Notes: a model not told the origin generated them from the letters alone. 64,000 nucleotides of DNA from Flavobacterium sp. (GCA_015234525.1 JADGMX010000049.1:248001-312000), one strand, 5' to 3'; counted from the first letter of the stretch, positions 9,778 through 18,590 are shown. Made by a program: numbers and translations.

Positions 9778-10195
9778 ACTTTATGAATTTTCGCAATGTA
9801 TTCTCCGATGGTAACAAGCAATCATTCTTTTTACCAAACCATCGGTATCTGTTTCTCGAAATGAAATCATACAGCTCATCACGCAGCCTCCTCGGAAAAA
9901 TTTGAAAAACAGTCAGCATTGCCGGAAGGCCTGATAAATTTCGCGCAATTTCAATCACCGAGTCACTTTTCAAATAATAGGCTTTCCCAGGGTTATACAA
10001 AATTACACTATCCGTGTTTGCAACATCGATTCTCAAATGGTTCAAAATGGCCTTTCCCATCACAGAATCAAGCGCGACAAATCGGAAGATATCTTTCTTG
10101 TCGTGAGCGATGATGCAATTCACCGTCTGATTACACAAATTGCAAACGCCGTCAAAAAGCACGATTTTTTTATTTTCAGGTAAGTCGCCTATCAT
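9776..10195 (-). CDS. DCC-family thiol-disulfide oxidoreductase-like protein (DUF393)
   Basis: A 139-residue protein with the family signature near the N terminus: LFDGVCNLCN, where Asp15 and the CxxC pair Cys18/Cys21 give the DCC family its name. The rest (FRFVALDSVMGKAIL, then SVIEIARNLSGLP...RRLRDELYDFISRNRYRWFG) matches the family's usual length and ending. The family is predicted to act in thiol redox chemistry in the cytosol, but no substrate is known. Its ATG overlaps the last codons of mutS2 by 4 bp, so it is translated from the mutS2 message. Confidence 0.88.
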   Translation of the reverse strand: MIGDLPENKKIVLFDGVCNLCNQTVNCIIAHDKKDIFRFVALDSVMGKAILNHLRIDVANTDSVILYNPGKAYYLKSDSVIEIARNLSGLPAMLTVFQIFPRRLRDELYDFISRNRYRWFGKKNDCLLPSENTLRKFIK

Positions 10196-12360
10196 TTTTT
10201 CTTTGCCTCAACAAGTTCCAAGGTATCAATTGACACCTGCGAGGTAAACATCCCATAATTTACAACAGCCTTGTTTTTCTCAATGCTATCGAGCGTACCC
10301 ACCGATCTTCCATCAATCATGCGAACACGGTCGCCAATCTTTAGGACAGGTTTTGGTTTCTCGATGGGCTGAGCCTTTAATTTCCGCTCCTTTTTCTCTT
10401 TTCTGATTTCTTCAACCTGAACTTTAACCTCTTCAACAACTTTCTTTTTTTGCTCTTCTTTTGCCTTGACTTCCTTTGTGGTCGCTTTTTTGCGCTTTGA
10501 ATTCTCGATTTCTACCAGCTTGAGAAATTCGCCGATAAGGTCTTTTTTATTTTTGTTGTTGAAATATTTATCGGCAATGTCATCGATGCGTTGTCCGATA
10601 TAAATCAACTTCTGATTCTGATCATACAATTCCTGATAGCTTTCAAGTTTCTGTCTGATTTTTACATTCGTCTCTTCAAGCCGCTTGCTTTCTTCCCGGG
10701 CTTTGGTCTCTTCTTCTTTCAGGGTTTGAGACGTTTTTTCCATCTTTGATCGCTCTTTTTGCAGCGTCGCTATGGTTTTGTCAAATCGCACTTTCCCACC
10801 TTCAATACGCTTTTTTGCGCGGTTGATAAGCCCAAACGGAATTCCGTTCTTTTGTGCGACCTCGAATGTAAACGAGCTTCCAGCCTGACCAAGAACAAGT
10901 TTGTACATTGGCTCAAGCGATTTTTCATCAAAAAGCATATTTGCATTGATGGCATGTGGCAGGTCGTTAGCCAACATTTTCAAGTTTGAATAATGCGTTG
11001 TAATGATACCGAATGCTTCCCGATGATAAAATTCCTCCAGGAAAATTTCAGCTAAAGCGCCACCCAATTCGGGATCTGATCCAGTCCCGAACTCATCAAT
11101 CAAAAACAGGGTTTTATTATTACATTTTTTTAAAAAGTAGTTCATGTTTTTGAGTCGGTAACTATATGTACTCAAATGATTTTCAATCGACTGATTGTCG
11201 CCAATGTCTGTTAGAATCCGATCAAACAAAAAGGTTTCACTGCGTTCGTGAACAGGTATCAACATGCCACTTTGAAGCATCAATTGGAGCAGTCCGACCG
11301 TCTTTAACGAAATGGTTTTCCCTCCGGCATTCGGTCCTGAAATTACGATAATGCGCTTTTCCTGACTGAGTTCGATGGTTTGCGGATATACAGGTTGTTT
11401 CTTTTGGCGGTTGGTCAACAGAAGTATCGGATGGAATGCTTCCCGAAAAAACAAACGCCGTTCGTCAGTGATCGCCGGCATAATTCCGTTAATGCGAACG
11501 GCATATTTCGCCTTTGCCGCTATAACATCGATATCACTTAAAAACTCCTGATAATTCGCCAGCATTTCTACAAACGGCCGAATCATCGATGAAAGATTAC
11601 GTAGAATCCGAACAATCTCTTCCTTTTCTTCATATTCCAGCAACCCGAGTTCGCGCGAATATTTCAAGGTGGCTTCAGGTTCAATATAGGCAATGCTTCC
11701 GGTCTTCGACGTTCCCAAAATTGAACCCTTAACCTTTCGGCGATACATTGCCAATACCGCAAGCACACGACGGTTTTGCACAAAGGATTCTTTAATATCG
11801 TCGAGATAACCAAGACTGTTGTTATGGGTAAGTGCCGATGCAAAACTCTGGTTTACTTTTGCCCGAACATCATTCATCTCACGTCTGATATTCAGTAGTC
11901 CGGGTGATGCCGTGTCTTTGATTTCACCATATTTGTCAACGACTTCATCAATCCGAATGTTGATGTCTTTGTTGTATTCGACCGAAGCGGCCTTTTGCGA
12001 CAACGTCGGATAATAGTCGTCAAATTTTTTGAGAAATTGTAAAAGCGTATTTGTCGTTTCTGAAATGGTCGCAATCTTCCGAAATCCGGTTCCTTCCAAA
12101 AAGCTGTCTTCGATCGCCAAAAATTTTAGTTCGTTGCTAACCGATTCAAAACCGTGATTTGGCAGTGCGTTATTGTTTTGAAATGAAGATTGATATTCAG
12201 AAGTCATCGAGAGCGCTGTAAGAAGCTCGTCCTTATGTCGGAATGGCGAAATCAGCATTGCTTTTTCTTTTCCAATCTCAGTGTTGCACATTTCGGCAAC
12301 AGTTTCCAAAATTGTGGGAAACTGCAAATCCTGCAACGTCTTTTCTGTTATGCTGATCAT
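10192..12360 (-). CDS. mutS2: MutS2-family ATPase lacking the Smr nuclease domain
   Basis: A 722-residue protein: an N-terminal MutS core/lever region, a MutS-type ATPase with Walker A GPNAGGKT, Walker B LFLIDEFGTGSDP and the TTHY switch, then a long Lys/Glu-rich coiled coil (about 515-650) and a short KOW-like domain near the end (IGDRVRMIDGRSVGTLDSIE). Canonical MutS2 carries a C-terminal Smr endonuclease domain of about 80 residues; here the protein stops right after the KOW-like segment. Known roles of the family are suppression of recombination and rescue of stalled ribosomes. First gene of a two-gene unit with the DCC protein. Confidence 0.88.
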   Translation of the reverse strand: MISITEKTLQDLQFPTILETVAEMCNTEIGKEKAMLISPFRHKDELLTALSMTSEYQSSFQNNNALPNHGFESVSNELKFLAIEDSFLEGTGFRKIATISETTNTLLQFLKKFDDYYPTLSQKAASVEYNKDINIRIDEVVDKYGEIKDTASPGLLNIRREMNDVRAKVNQSFASALTHNNSLGYLDDIKESFVQNRRVLAVLAMYRRKVKGSILGTSKTGSIAYIEPEATLKYSRELGLLEYEEKEEIVRILRNLSSMIRPFVEMLANYQEFLSDIDVIAAKAKYAVRINGIMPAITDERRLFFREAFHPILLLTNRQKKQPVYPQTIELSQEKRIIVISGPNAGGKTISLKTVGLLQLMLQSGMLIPVHERSETFLFDRILTDIGDNQSIENHLSTYSYRLKNMNYFLKKCNNKTLFLIDEFGTGSDPELGGALAEIFLEEFYHREAFGIITTHYSNLKMLANDLPHAINANMLFDEKSLEPMYKLVLGQAGSSFTFEVAQKNGIPFGLINRAKKRIEGGKVRFDKTIATLQKERSKMEKTSQTLKEEETKAREESKRLEETNVKIRQKLESYQELYDQNQKLIYIGQRIDDIADKYFNNKNKKDLIGEFLKLVEIENSKRKKATTKEVKAKEEQKKKVVEEVKVQVEEIRKEKKERKLKAQPIEKPKPVLKIGDRVRMIDGRSVGTLDSIEKNKAVVNYGMFTSQVSIDTLELVEAKKK

Positions 12361-12438
12361 TTAATATTAAATTGTTAATAGTGCAAATTTAGTCAATTGG
12401 CCGCGTTTGATACCGTACTTAAACGGCGTGATTCTTTT

Positions 12439-12446
12439 TATATTTG
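12439..12446 (+). promoter_or_regulatory. -7 promoter element of ung (TATATTTG)
   Basis: A perfect TAnnTTTG box 15 bp before the ung ATG. It overlaps an upstream in-frame TTG at 12444, which argues that this TTG cannot be the translation start. Confidence 0.6.
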
Positions 12447-12461
12447 TCAAAATTCAAATTG

Positions 12462-13127
12462 ATGACTGATTTAATTGATCCTTCGTGGCGCGCCGTGTTA
12501 GAAGACGAATTCACAAAGGAATATTTTGTTGCGCTTTCTGATTTCGTCGATCAACAATATAACGATGCGATTTGCTTCCCGCCGAAACAAGAGATTTTTG
12601 CGGCTTTAAACCATTGTAAATTTCAGGACGTTAAAGTCGTGATCATTGGTCAGGATCCTTATCACGGAGATAATCAGGCGCACGGTTTAAGTTTCTCGGT
12701 TCGTGATGGTGTTGCATTTCCGCCATCATTACGCAATATTTTTCGCGAAATTCAGGACGACCTCGGAGCCGAAATACCATTTAGCGGCAATCTTGAAAGA
12801 TGGGCAGATCAGGGTGTGCTTTTGCTGAATGCGATTCTTACTGTCAAAAGATCGGAAGCCGGAAGTCATGCAGGTCAAAACTGGGAAAAATTTACCGATG
12901 CCATTCTGCGGGAAGTTTCAAACCGACATCAAAACATCGTATTTATGCTTTGGGGCGGATACGCGAAAAAGAAAGGCAAAATCTGTCACAATGGAAATCA
13001 TTTGATACTCGAATCCGGACATCCATCGCCACTGAGTGCCAATCAAGGGCTTTGGTTTAAAAACAAACATTTTAGCAAAGCCAACAATTATTTGGAATCA
13101 GTAGGGAAGAAGCCAATCCATTGGTAA
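12462..13127 (+). CDS. ung: Uracil-DNA glycosylase, family 1
   Basis: A 221-residue protein with the family 1 signatures: the water-activating loop GQDPYHG (catalytic Asp), FPPSLRNIFREI, LLLNAILTV, and the leucine-intercalation loop GHPSPLS with the catalytic His. It removes uracil from DNA to start base excision repair. The start was moved to the ATG at 12462, because the six upstream codons run through the promoter -7 box. Its stop abuts the stop of the convergent lipoprotein gene with no spacer. Confidence 0.96.
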   Translation: MTDLIDPSWRAVLEDEFTKEYFVALSDFVDQQYNDAICFPPKQEIFAALNHCKFQDVKVVIIGQDPYHGDNQAHGLSFSVRDGVAFPPSLRNIFREIQDDLGAEIPFSGNLERWADQGVLLLNAILTVKRSEAGSHAGQNWEKFTDAILREVSNRHQNIVFMLWGGYAKKKGKICHNGNHLILESGHPSPLSANQGLWFKNKHFSKANNYLESVGKKPIHW

Positions 13128-13706
13128 TCAATTCACGGTAAACATGTAAAATCCTTCGTTATTGAGTTGCGATGTGGCCGATGAGATTTTAACGGTAATG
13201 TTATTTCCCTGACTATTTGAAAACAGCTCAACTTTATCAGTCGAAGTACTGTTATATCCAAAACTCAATCGGTAGTTTCCTGCTTGGGTTAGTTTGATTC
13301 CACCCCGATACAAATACGAGTTCTCAACGTGAGAATATTTCGCGAATGCCCTGATAAACGAACCTGTTTCGAAAAGACCTTCATCGGCTACGTGTAACGA
13401 AGTTAGGTCAACCGGAACCCATTCGCCGTTTTGATTGCGCTCGATGACATATGAAAAATCAAATGTTTCAGCATTTCCCGTGGTTCTTCTTATGTCTAAA
13501 GGCGCTAATTGATTGGTTTCAAACAGCAAGTTCGTTATTTCGGCATTTATGAAAATTACATCGTTCAGCTCATATGACGGTGCGATTTCAATTTCTACCA
13601 AATTCGCTGCATCAACATAAACCGTATTGTAAAATCCGTCGTCATCTGATTCGCAGCCAGCTAAGAATAATATTAGTAGCGGAAGAATATATTTTAGTTT
13701 TTTCAT
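13128..13706 (-). CDS. Uncharacterised lipoprotein
   Basis: A 192-residue protein with a lipoprotein signal (LLILFLAGCES, Cys18) followed by an acidic stretch (ESDDD), an arrangement seen on surface-exposed lipoproteins of Bacteroidota. The mature part is predicted to be mostly beta strands and contains no motif I recognise. It lies 12 bp downstream of a small outer-membrane barrel gene on the same strand and is very likely co-transcribed with it, so the two may work together at the outer membrane. Confidence 0.75.
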   Translation of the reverse strand: MKKLKYILPLLILFLAGCESDDDGFYNTVYVDAANLVEIEIAPSYELNDVIFINAEITNLLFETNQLAPLDIRRTTGNAETFDFSYVIERNQNGEWVPVDLTSLHVADEGLFETGSFIRAFAKYSHVENSYLYRGGIKLTQAGNYRLSFGYNSTSTDKVELFSNSQGNNITVKISSATSQLNNEGFYMFTVN

Positions 13707-13718
13707 TTTTTGAGTTTA

Positions 13719-14297
13719 TTAAAATCGGTAACCAAGGCTTAACCCCACGCGCGACAACGTGTCGGGACTTTTGTCGGTATTGAGTAAATTGGCACCAAAG
13801 GCTACAAGCAATTCCACTCCGAAACTTTCCGAAAAGTACATCTTATAACCAACTCCGGCGCCGGCCCCGATATCGGTATATTCTGACGTTTCATTAGCGT
13901 AGAAAGCAGTTCCGTCGAGATCGATTCTCCTTACGGTTTCCTTGAAGTCGCCACCATTTGCCGAAACGAATGCTTCAACAAAATAGTAATTCCGAATGCC
14001 ATTCGACATTTTATATCTCACAAACGGTGTGATATCATACTTTGGTAAACTATTTCGGTAGCCGCGATCAAAATCGTCGTTGATCTTGTCACTATCAGAA
14101 AAGCCGACGGTGATTCCGACCGACCAATCGTCATTTATATATCGCTCGTAACTAAGACTTGCTTTCGAGTAGGCGATGGCTGAAAGAATGTCAACACGGA
14201 CTTCATTGCTTCCCATCGTTGACTCAGTTGAGTCGGCCGAATCCTGCGCTGTCGCCAACTGCAACGAGAGCAGCGCAAGTATTAAAAAGTACTTCAT
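13719..14297 (-). CDS. Small outer-membrane beta-barrel protein
   Basis: A 192-residue protein with a signal peptide (MKYFLILALLSLQLATAQ) and a mature part made of alternating strands, including a KASLSYERYINDDWSVGITVGFSDSDK segment and a terminal SLGYRF; a final Phe is the usual mark of barrel insertion. It resembles the OmpW/outer-membrane beta-barrel (PF13505-like) group of Bacteroidota. Function unknown. First gene of a pair with the downstream lipoprotein. Confidence 0.8.
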   Translation of the reverse strand: MKYFLILALLSLQLATAQDSADSTESTMGSNEVRVDILSAIAYSKASLSYERYINDDWSVGITVGFSDSDKINDDFDRGYRNSLPKYDITPFVRYKMSNGIRNYYFVEAFVSANGGDFKETVRRIDLDGTAFYANETSEYTDIGAGAGVGYKMYFSESFGVELLVAFGANLLNTDKSPDTLSRVGLSLGYRF

Positions 14298-14356
14298 GTT
14301 TGGGGTAGATTAATGTCGCTAAGATATGAAAATCAGTGCGATTACACTTAAAATTA

Positions 14357-15289
14357 TCACTGCAAGGTTAACGCTCCCAATATTTCTTCAGACATAAACG
14401 GGCCGCCGGGAAATTTTGCGGTATAATCCAGGTTAAGCCAAATCTGACCGCGTTCGTCGATATGATAATGCAAGTCTTTATTTTCACTTTCCTTAATAAA
14501 CAGCACTTGTTTTACCAGATAATTTACGGTTTCAAGATCATTCATGTTTCCGATTAACATTTCAGGATAAATATGACCGGTGGTGTGAATCAGCCTTGGA
14601 GTGCCGCCGATCGCACGAATACACGCTGCCATTAAGATCGCATGATCATCACAATCGCCTGAAAGATGCCGAACTGATTCGCTTGCTTTAGCAATGTAAT
14701 CTTTACCTTTAGGATCGCTGACGTAATTCCATCGGCTATTGATTTCGTAAAATGCGGCGAAACATTGGATTGTAGTTCGATAATCGCCGTAGCGTTTGAA
14801 ATTCCGAAAATGCTTCGTGGTCGCCATAATAGCGAAATTGCGAACCTGCGGATTGTCATAATCTACGGCTGCTAAAATTTTGTTCTTATTTGGAAAGGGT
14901 AAAAGTCGGGATACAATAATATCCTGGGGATGCGGATTATCAGCCATTGTATAAATCAACGACCTGTAATCTTCATAGACAGCTGCAAATCCATATTCTC
15001 CGGAAAGACTACCGTAGGCTAGAAAGAGTAGGTAAAGCGCCATCAGGATAATTATGATCCGTCGAAGCAGAAGCAATAATACTTGGATTAATGCGACGAT
15101 AATCACGAAAAGAAAAATCCTATCGAGGTTGAAATACCAATTAAAATCGATCAAGTTTTGATGAACGATGATAAATATCGGAACGGTGATCAGGATTGTT
15201 AACAAAAAAATGATGATCGAATCCCAAGGTTTCCTCAGCTGGAACCTTTGTCTGATTTTTTCGACCGGAATTTCATTAATTTTTGCCAT
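14357..15289 (-). CDS. Membrane protein with a transglutaminase-like domain
   Basis: 310 residues. Two or three hydrophobic segments (about 24-43, 58-75, 77-97) anchor it in the inner membrane. The soluble part holds a transglutaminase-like fold with the triad in order: Cys213 in SGDCDDHA, His239 in TTGHIYPE, and an Asp in the IWLNLDYTAKFPGG stretch. Bacterial members may act as peptidases or in cross-linking; the substrate is unknown. The gene lies 21 bp downstream of the solute-binding-like gene on the same strand. Confidence 0.82.
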   Translation of the reverse strand: MAKINEIPVEKIRQRFQLRKPWDSIIIFLLTILITVPIFIIVHQNLIDFNWYFNLDRIFLFVIIVALIQVLLLLLRRIIIILMALYLLFLAYGSLSGEYGFAAVYEDYRSLIYTMADNPHPQDIIVSRLLPFPNKNKILAAVDYDNPQVRNFAIMATTKHFRNFKRYGDYRTTIQCFAAFYEINSRWNYVSDPKGKDYIAKASESVRHLSGDCDDHAILMAACIRAIGGTPRLIHTTGHIYPEMLIGNMNDLETVNYLVKQVLFIKESENKDLHYHIDERGQIWLNLDYTAKFPGGPFMSEEILGALTLQ

Positions 15290-15310
15290 TAAATCCTGAA
15301 AAAGGCTGGA

Positions 15311-16162
15311 TTATAGTGCCCGAGCCATATCAGCAAAAGTACCTCTTTTATGGATAACACCGTAGTCGAGGAGTTGAATTTGAACTTTGTTTAACAATTC
15401 TTCATTCAACGGATTTTCAGACCAATTGGTTAGTGAAAGCCATTCGGCCAGGTCCTCTTTTTTCTGGTTGAATTCGGTTGCCAGCATATCGATCACATCG
15501 GGCATTTCCTTAAAAGAGCTGGTTACTGCATTGATTTCCTGCAGCATTTTTTGAATAATGTCGGGATGCGACTCCAAAAACGCATCGGTTACTGCAATTA
15601 CAAAACTTGGCCATGGCGTAGGGCATTCGCCGATGCGCCTAAAAATTCCTTTATCGACAAGTGGTTTGGTCATAAAACGCTCCCACATAAAATAGTCGGC
15701 TTCATTATTTGTCAGGGCTGATACGGCACCATCGATTGTATTTATCGAAACAAACTCGAGCTTATCGATTGGCCAGCCGTTATTTTTTGCGTTTACATAA
15801 GCCATAAGTTGCGACCCTGAGCCCGGCCGACTGATTGCAACCCGTGCATTTTTCAGATCTGAAACGTTTTCAAATTTCGAGTCGTGCGCAACATGAATTC
15901 CCCATAACAAAGGCGATTCGACGTAAATCTGGACAATTTTTGAGGGATTTCCTTCGATGATGTCTTTGATGATGCCTTCGGTCAAGATTACGGCCACGTC
16001 GGTTTCGCCGTTTCGTAGCATTTGACACATTTTCCCTGTTCCTTCTGGGATATTTGTCCACTGTGGATTGATTCCGTTTTGTTGGAGATTACCGCTTTGG
16101 ATCAATAATTTCCAGGGAAGGTTGAAGTGTTCCGGCACACCGGCAATTCTCAAATCAGTCAT
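15311..16162 (-). CDS. Cytosolic periplasmic-binding-protein-like (type 2) protein
   Basis: 283 residues with the fold pattern of NMT1/ThiY/SsuA-type substrate-binding proteins: MTDLRIAGVPEHFNLPW, then ETDVAVILTEG, a VSDLKNARVAISRPGSGSQLMAY hinge and ALTNNEADYFMWE. There is no signal peptide or lipobox, and no ABC permease or ATPase nearby, so it is probably cytosolic and binds a small ligand or acts as an enzyme, like other PBP-fold enzymes. It follows uridine phosphorylase, separated by repeat copy B. Confidence 0.75.
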   Translation of the reverse strand: MTDLRIAGVPEHFNLPWKLLIQSGNLQQNGINPQWTNIPEGTGKMCQMLRNGETDVAVILTEGIIKDIIEGNPSKIVQIYVESPLLWGIHVAHDSKFENVSDLKNARVAISRPGSGSQLMAYVNAKNNGWPIDKLEFVSINTIDGAVSALTNNEADYFMWERFMTKPLVDKGIFRRIGECPTPWPSFVIAVTDAFLESHPDIIQKMLQEINAVTSSFKEMPDVIDMLATEFNQKKEDLAEWLSLTNWSENPLNEELLNKVQIQLLDYGVIHKRGTFADMARAL

Positions 16163-16183
16163 AGGTTTTAAGTTTTTGGTAGG

Positions 16184-16259
16184 GCACTAGCCCTGATCGA
16201 GCCGATATCCTCGAAGCGGTAGCGAAGAGATAAAGGCAAGAGCAGGAAATAGCTCCTAA
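16184..16259 (-). repeat. Dispersed intergenic hairpin repeat, copy B
   Basis: Read on the - strand it opens TTAGGAGCTATTTCCTGC and closes GATCAGGGCTAGTGC; the middle contains ATCTCTTCG...CGAGGATAT. As in copy A, the TAG of the opening is the stop codon of the preceding gene (uridine phosphorylase), and the preceding codons GATTAT are also shared with copy A. Confidence 0.8.
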
Positions 16260-17128
16260 TAATCGGCAGAAAGCTTTTCTAAAGAGTAAGTAATTAGTTC
16301 ATCAACAGCTTTATACATATCTTTACTGAAAGTTCCGGTTGCACGGTTTGCGATGATTGCATTTAGCGACAATGCCTGGTGACCGAGCAGCGCTGAAAGG
16401 CCGTAAATCGCTGACGTTTCCATTTCGAGATTGGTGATTTTCATGTCGTTGTAACTGAAATTATCCATCTTCGAATTTAGTTCAGCATCGCCAATCGGAA
16501 GGCGGAGTACACGACCTTGCGGACCATAAAATCCTCCCGCCGTGGCTGTAATTCCGCGGTGAATCTGCGCATCGTCAAACCGGTTGGCGAGCATTTCCGA
16601 GGATGAAATGGCGTACGGACGACCTTTTTTAAGATCCCAAGACGTGTGATTTATAAAAGCATCTTCCATCTGCGAATCGGTAACCTGATCAACAAGATAC
16701 GAACGGAGCATATTGTCGAGACCCAAAGCATACTGCGACATCACGAAGCTGTCGACCGGAATTTCGGCCTGAAGAGATCCGGAAGTTCCAATCCGAACGA
16801 TGTTTAGCGAAGTCAATTCCGCTTTAGGCATACGGGTTTCCAGATCGATATTGACAAGCGCGTCGAGTTCGTTTAATACAATGTCGATATTGTCAGGGCC
16901 GATCCCGGTTGAGATGACCGACAAGCGTTTGCCACGATAGTATCCGGTTTGGGTTTTAAACTCACGTTTTTGTGTCGAATACTCTATTTTCTCGAAGAAT
17001 TGCGTGATTTTCTCTACGCGGTTTTGATCGCCGACGAAAATAATGTCGTTTGCGATATGTTCCGGGCGAAGGTTTAAATGGTAAACACTGCCGTCGGGAT
17101 TGAGTATCAACTCTGAAGATTGGATCAT
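16256..17128 (-). CDS. udp: Nucleoside phosphorylase, uridine phosphorylase type
   Basis: 290 residues of the purine/uridine phosphorylase (PNP_UDP_1) family: VGDQNRVEKI near the N terminus, the STGIGPDNIDIVLNEL phosphate-binding region, IVRIGTSGSLQ, and the nucleoside-binding NLEMETSAIYGLSALLGH with the ribose-binding Glu-Met-Glu. It cleaves uridine (or a related nucleoside) with phosphate in the cytosol. The ending differs from E. coli Udp, so strict specificity is uncertain. SUI1 and 2OG-oxygenase genes lie directly upstream with gaps of 12 and 6 bp, suggesting one operon. Its stop codon is part of repeat copy B. Confidence 0.85.
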   Translation of the reverse strand: MIQSSELILNPDGSVYHLNLRPEHIANDIIFVGDQNRVEKITQFFEKIEYSTQKREFKTQTGYYRGKRLSVISTGIGPDNIDIVLNELDALVNIDLETRMPKAELTSLNIVRIGTSGSLQAEIPVDSFVMSQYALGLDNMLRSYLVDQVTDSQMEDAFINHTSWDLKKGRPYAISSSEMLANRFDDAQIHRGITATAGGFYGPQGRVLRLPIGDAELNSKMDNFSYNDMKITNLEMETSAIYGLSALLGHQALSLNAIIANRATGTFSKDMYKAVDELITYSLEKLSADY

Positions 17129-17140
17129 ATGTTTGGTTTT

Positions 17141-17491
17141 TTAGCCGCCGACGCGTTTGATGATGTATCCTTCAGATTTTAGGATTTCCATAATCTTGTC
17201 GCGAAAGTTGCCTTGAATGATAATTTCATTGTCTTTGGCCGAGCCGCCGACGCCGCATTTTGTTTTCAGCATTTTGCCAAGCGATTTCAGATCGTCATCT
17301 GAACCTTGAAAACCTTTGATGATTGTTGCGATCTTTCCGCCGCGGTTTTTTCGGTCAAGATGGGCCTCAAGCCGCTGTTTGTTTGGCGGAAGCGTTTCTT
17401 CAGAACCGCTATTGTCAGTAAATTCGAAATCGGCATTGGTAGAAAAGACAAAGCCGCCAAGATCGTCAAGGCTGTTTATTTTTTTTGCCAT
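17141..17491 (-). CDS. SUI1/eIF1-family translation factor (YciH type)
   Basis: 116 residues. The C-terminal 80 match the SUI1 fold: LDRKNRGGKIATIIKGFQGSDDDLKSLGKMLKTKCGVGGSAKDNEIIIQGNF..., including the CGVGGSAKD motif typical of bacterial and archaeal homologues. The family binds the small ribosomal subunit and influences start-codon choice; in bacteria its role is minor and poorly defined. It lies 6 bp after the 2OG oxygenase gene and 12 bp before udp. Confidence 0.9.
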   Translation of the reverse strand: MAKKINSLDDLGGFVFSTNADFEFTDNSGSEETLPPNKQRLEAHLDRKNRGGKIATIIKGFQGSDDDLKSLGKMLKTKCGVGGSAKDNEIIIQGNFRDKIMEILKSEGYIIKRVGG

Positions 17492-17497
17492 GCGGAA

Positions 17498-18448
17498 TTA
17501 TTTTTTGATCAGACCAAGATCGATCAGGCGCTCGTGAAGGAATTCGCCTGCGGTAATGTCTTCAAATTGTTTTGGGTGGTTTTCATCGATGCAACTTTCA
17601 AGGCAATCGAGTTTCATGTCGCTTACGGGATGCATGAAAAACGGCACGGAATAGCGCGAAGTTCCCCATAATTCACGAGGCGGATTTACGACCTGATGAA
17701 TGGTGGATTTGAGCCGGTTGTTGGTGTGGCGTGAGAGCATATCGCCCACGTTGATTACGAGTTCGTCGGGCTGAGCGATGGCATCGATCCATTCACCATT
17801 GTGATTTTGAACTTGTAAACCGCGGCCCTGGGCGCCCATTAATAGCGTGATCAGGTTAATATCTCCGTGAGCTGCAGCGCGAATCGCGTTTTCAGGCTCA
17901 GTGGTGATTGGCGGATAGTGAATTGGCCGAAGGATTGAATTGCCTTCCTGAGCGTACTGGTCGAAGTAGTATTCGTCCAGACCCAAGTGTAAGGCGAGGG
18001 CGCGCAGAACATAAACGCCGGTCTTTTCAAGCATTTGATACGCTTCTTTACCGACTTGATTAAATTTCGGAAGTTCTTCAACTTCGACATTTGCAGGATA
18101 TTCGGAGGCGTACTTTGAATCAGCGTCTACATACTGACCAAAATGCCAAAATTCTTTGAGGTCGCCTTCTTTTCGGCCTTTTGCGTGCTCTTTTCCAAAA
18201 GACACATAACCACGTTGACCGCCGATACCGGGAATTTCGTATTTCTGTTTTACCTCTGAAGGAAGTGAAAAGAAACTTTTAATCTCATTGTAAAGCTCAT
18301 CTACAAGTTGGTCATCCAAAAAGTGACCTTTTAATGCAACAAAGCCGATGTCTTCGAATGCCTTGCCGATCTCTCTTACAAATTTAGCTTTTCGATCAGG
18401 ATCGCCAGAGATAAAATCCCGTAGATCAACACTTGGAATATTTTGCAT
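17498..18448 (-). CDS. 2-oxoglutarate/Fe(II) oxygenase of the isopenicillin N synthase family
   Basis: 316 residues with the DIOX_N domain (about 4-120) and the 2OG-FeII_Oxy domain (about 170-280). Iron ligands are visible as His194-x-Asp196 (AAHGDIN) and His251 (STIHQVVNP); Arg265 in RYSVPFF is the expected 2-oxoglutarate/substrate-binding residue. Bacterial members hydroxylate or desaturate small molecules; the substrate cannot be read from the sequence. It is the first gene of a probable operon with SUI1 and udp and is divergent from the E1 dehydrogenase gene. Confidence 0.88.
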   Translation of the reverse strand: MQNIPSVDLRDFISGDPDRKAKFVREIGKAFEDIGFVALKGHFLDDQLVDELYNEIKSFFSLPSEVKQKYEIPGIGGQRGYVSFGKEHAKGRKEGDLKEFWHFGQYVDADSKYASEYPANVEVEELPKFNQVGKEAYQMLEKTGVYVLRALALHLGLDEYYFDQYAQEGNSILRPIHYPPITTEPENAIRAAAHGDINLITLLMGAQGRGLQVQNHNGEWIDAIAQPDELVINVGDMLSRHTNNRLKSTIHQVVNPPRELWGTSRYSVPFFMHPVSDMKLDCLESCIDENHPKQFEDITAGEFLHERLIDLGLIKK

Positions 18449-18590
18449 GTATACGATTTTTTGTTAACAAGTAATCGGCTAAAAAGCCCTTAAAAAACAA
18501 ATGTAAAGAATTAATCGGGATGCTATTTTCAAAAGTTATCAACAGCAAAAAACCGATTAAATTAAAAAGAGCAATGGATTGTTTTTTTCT

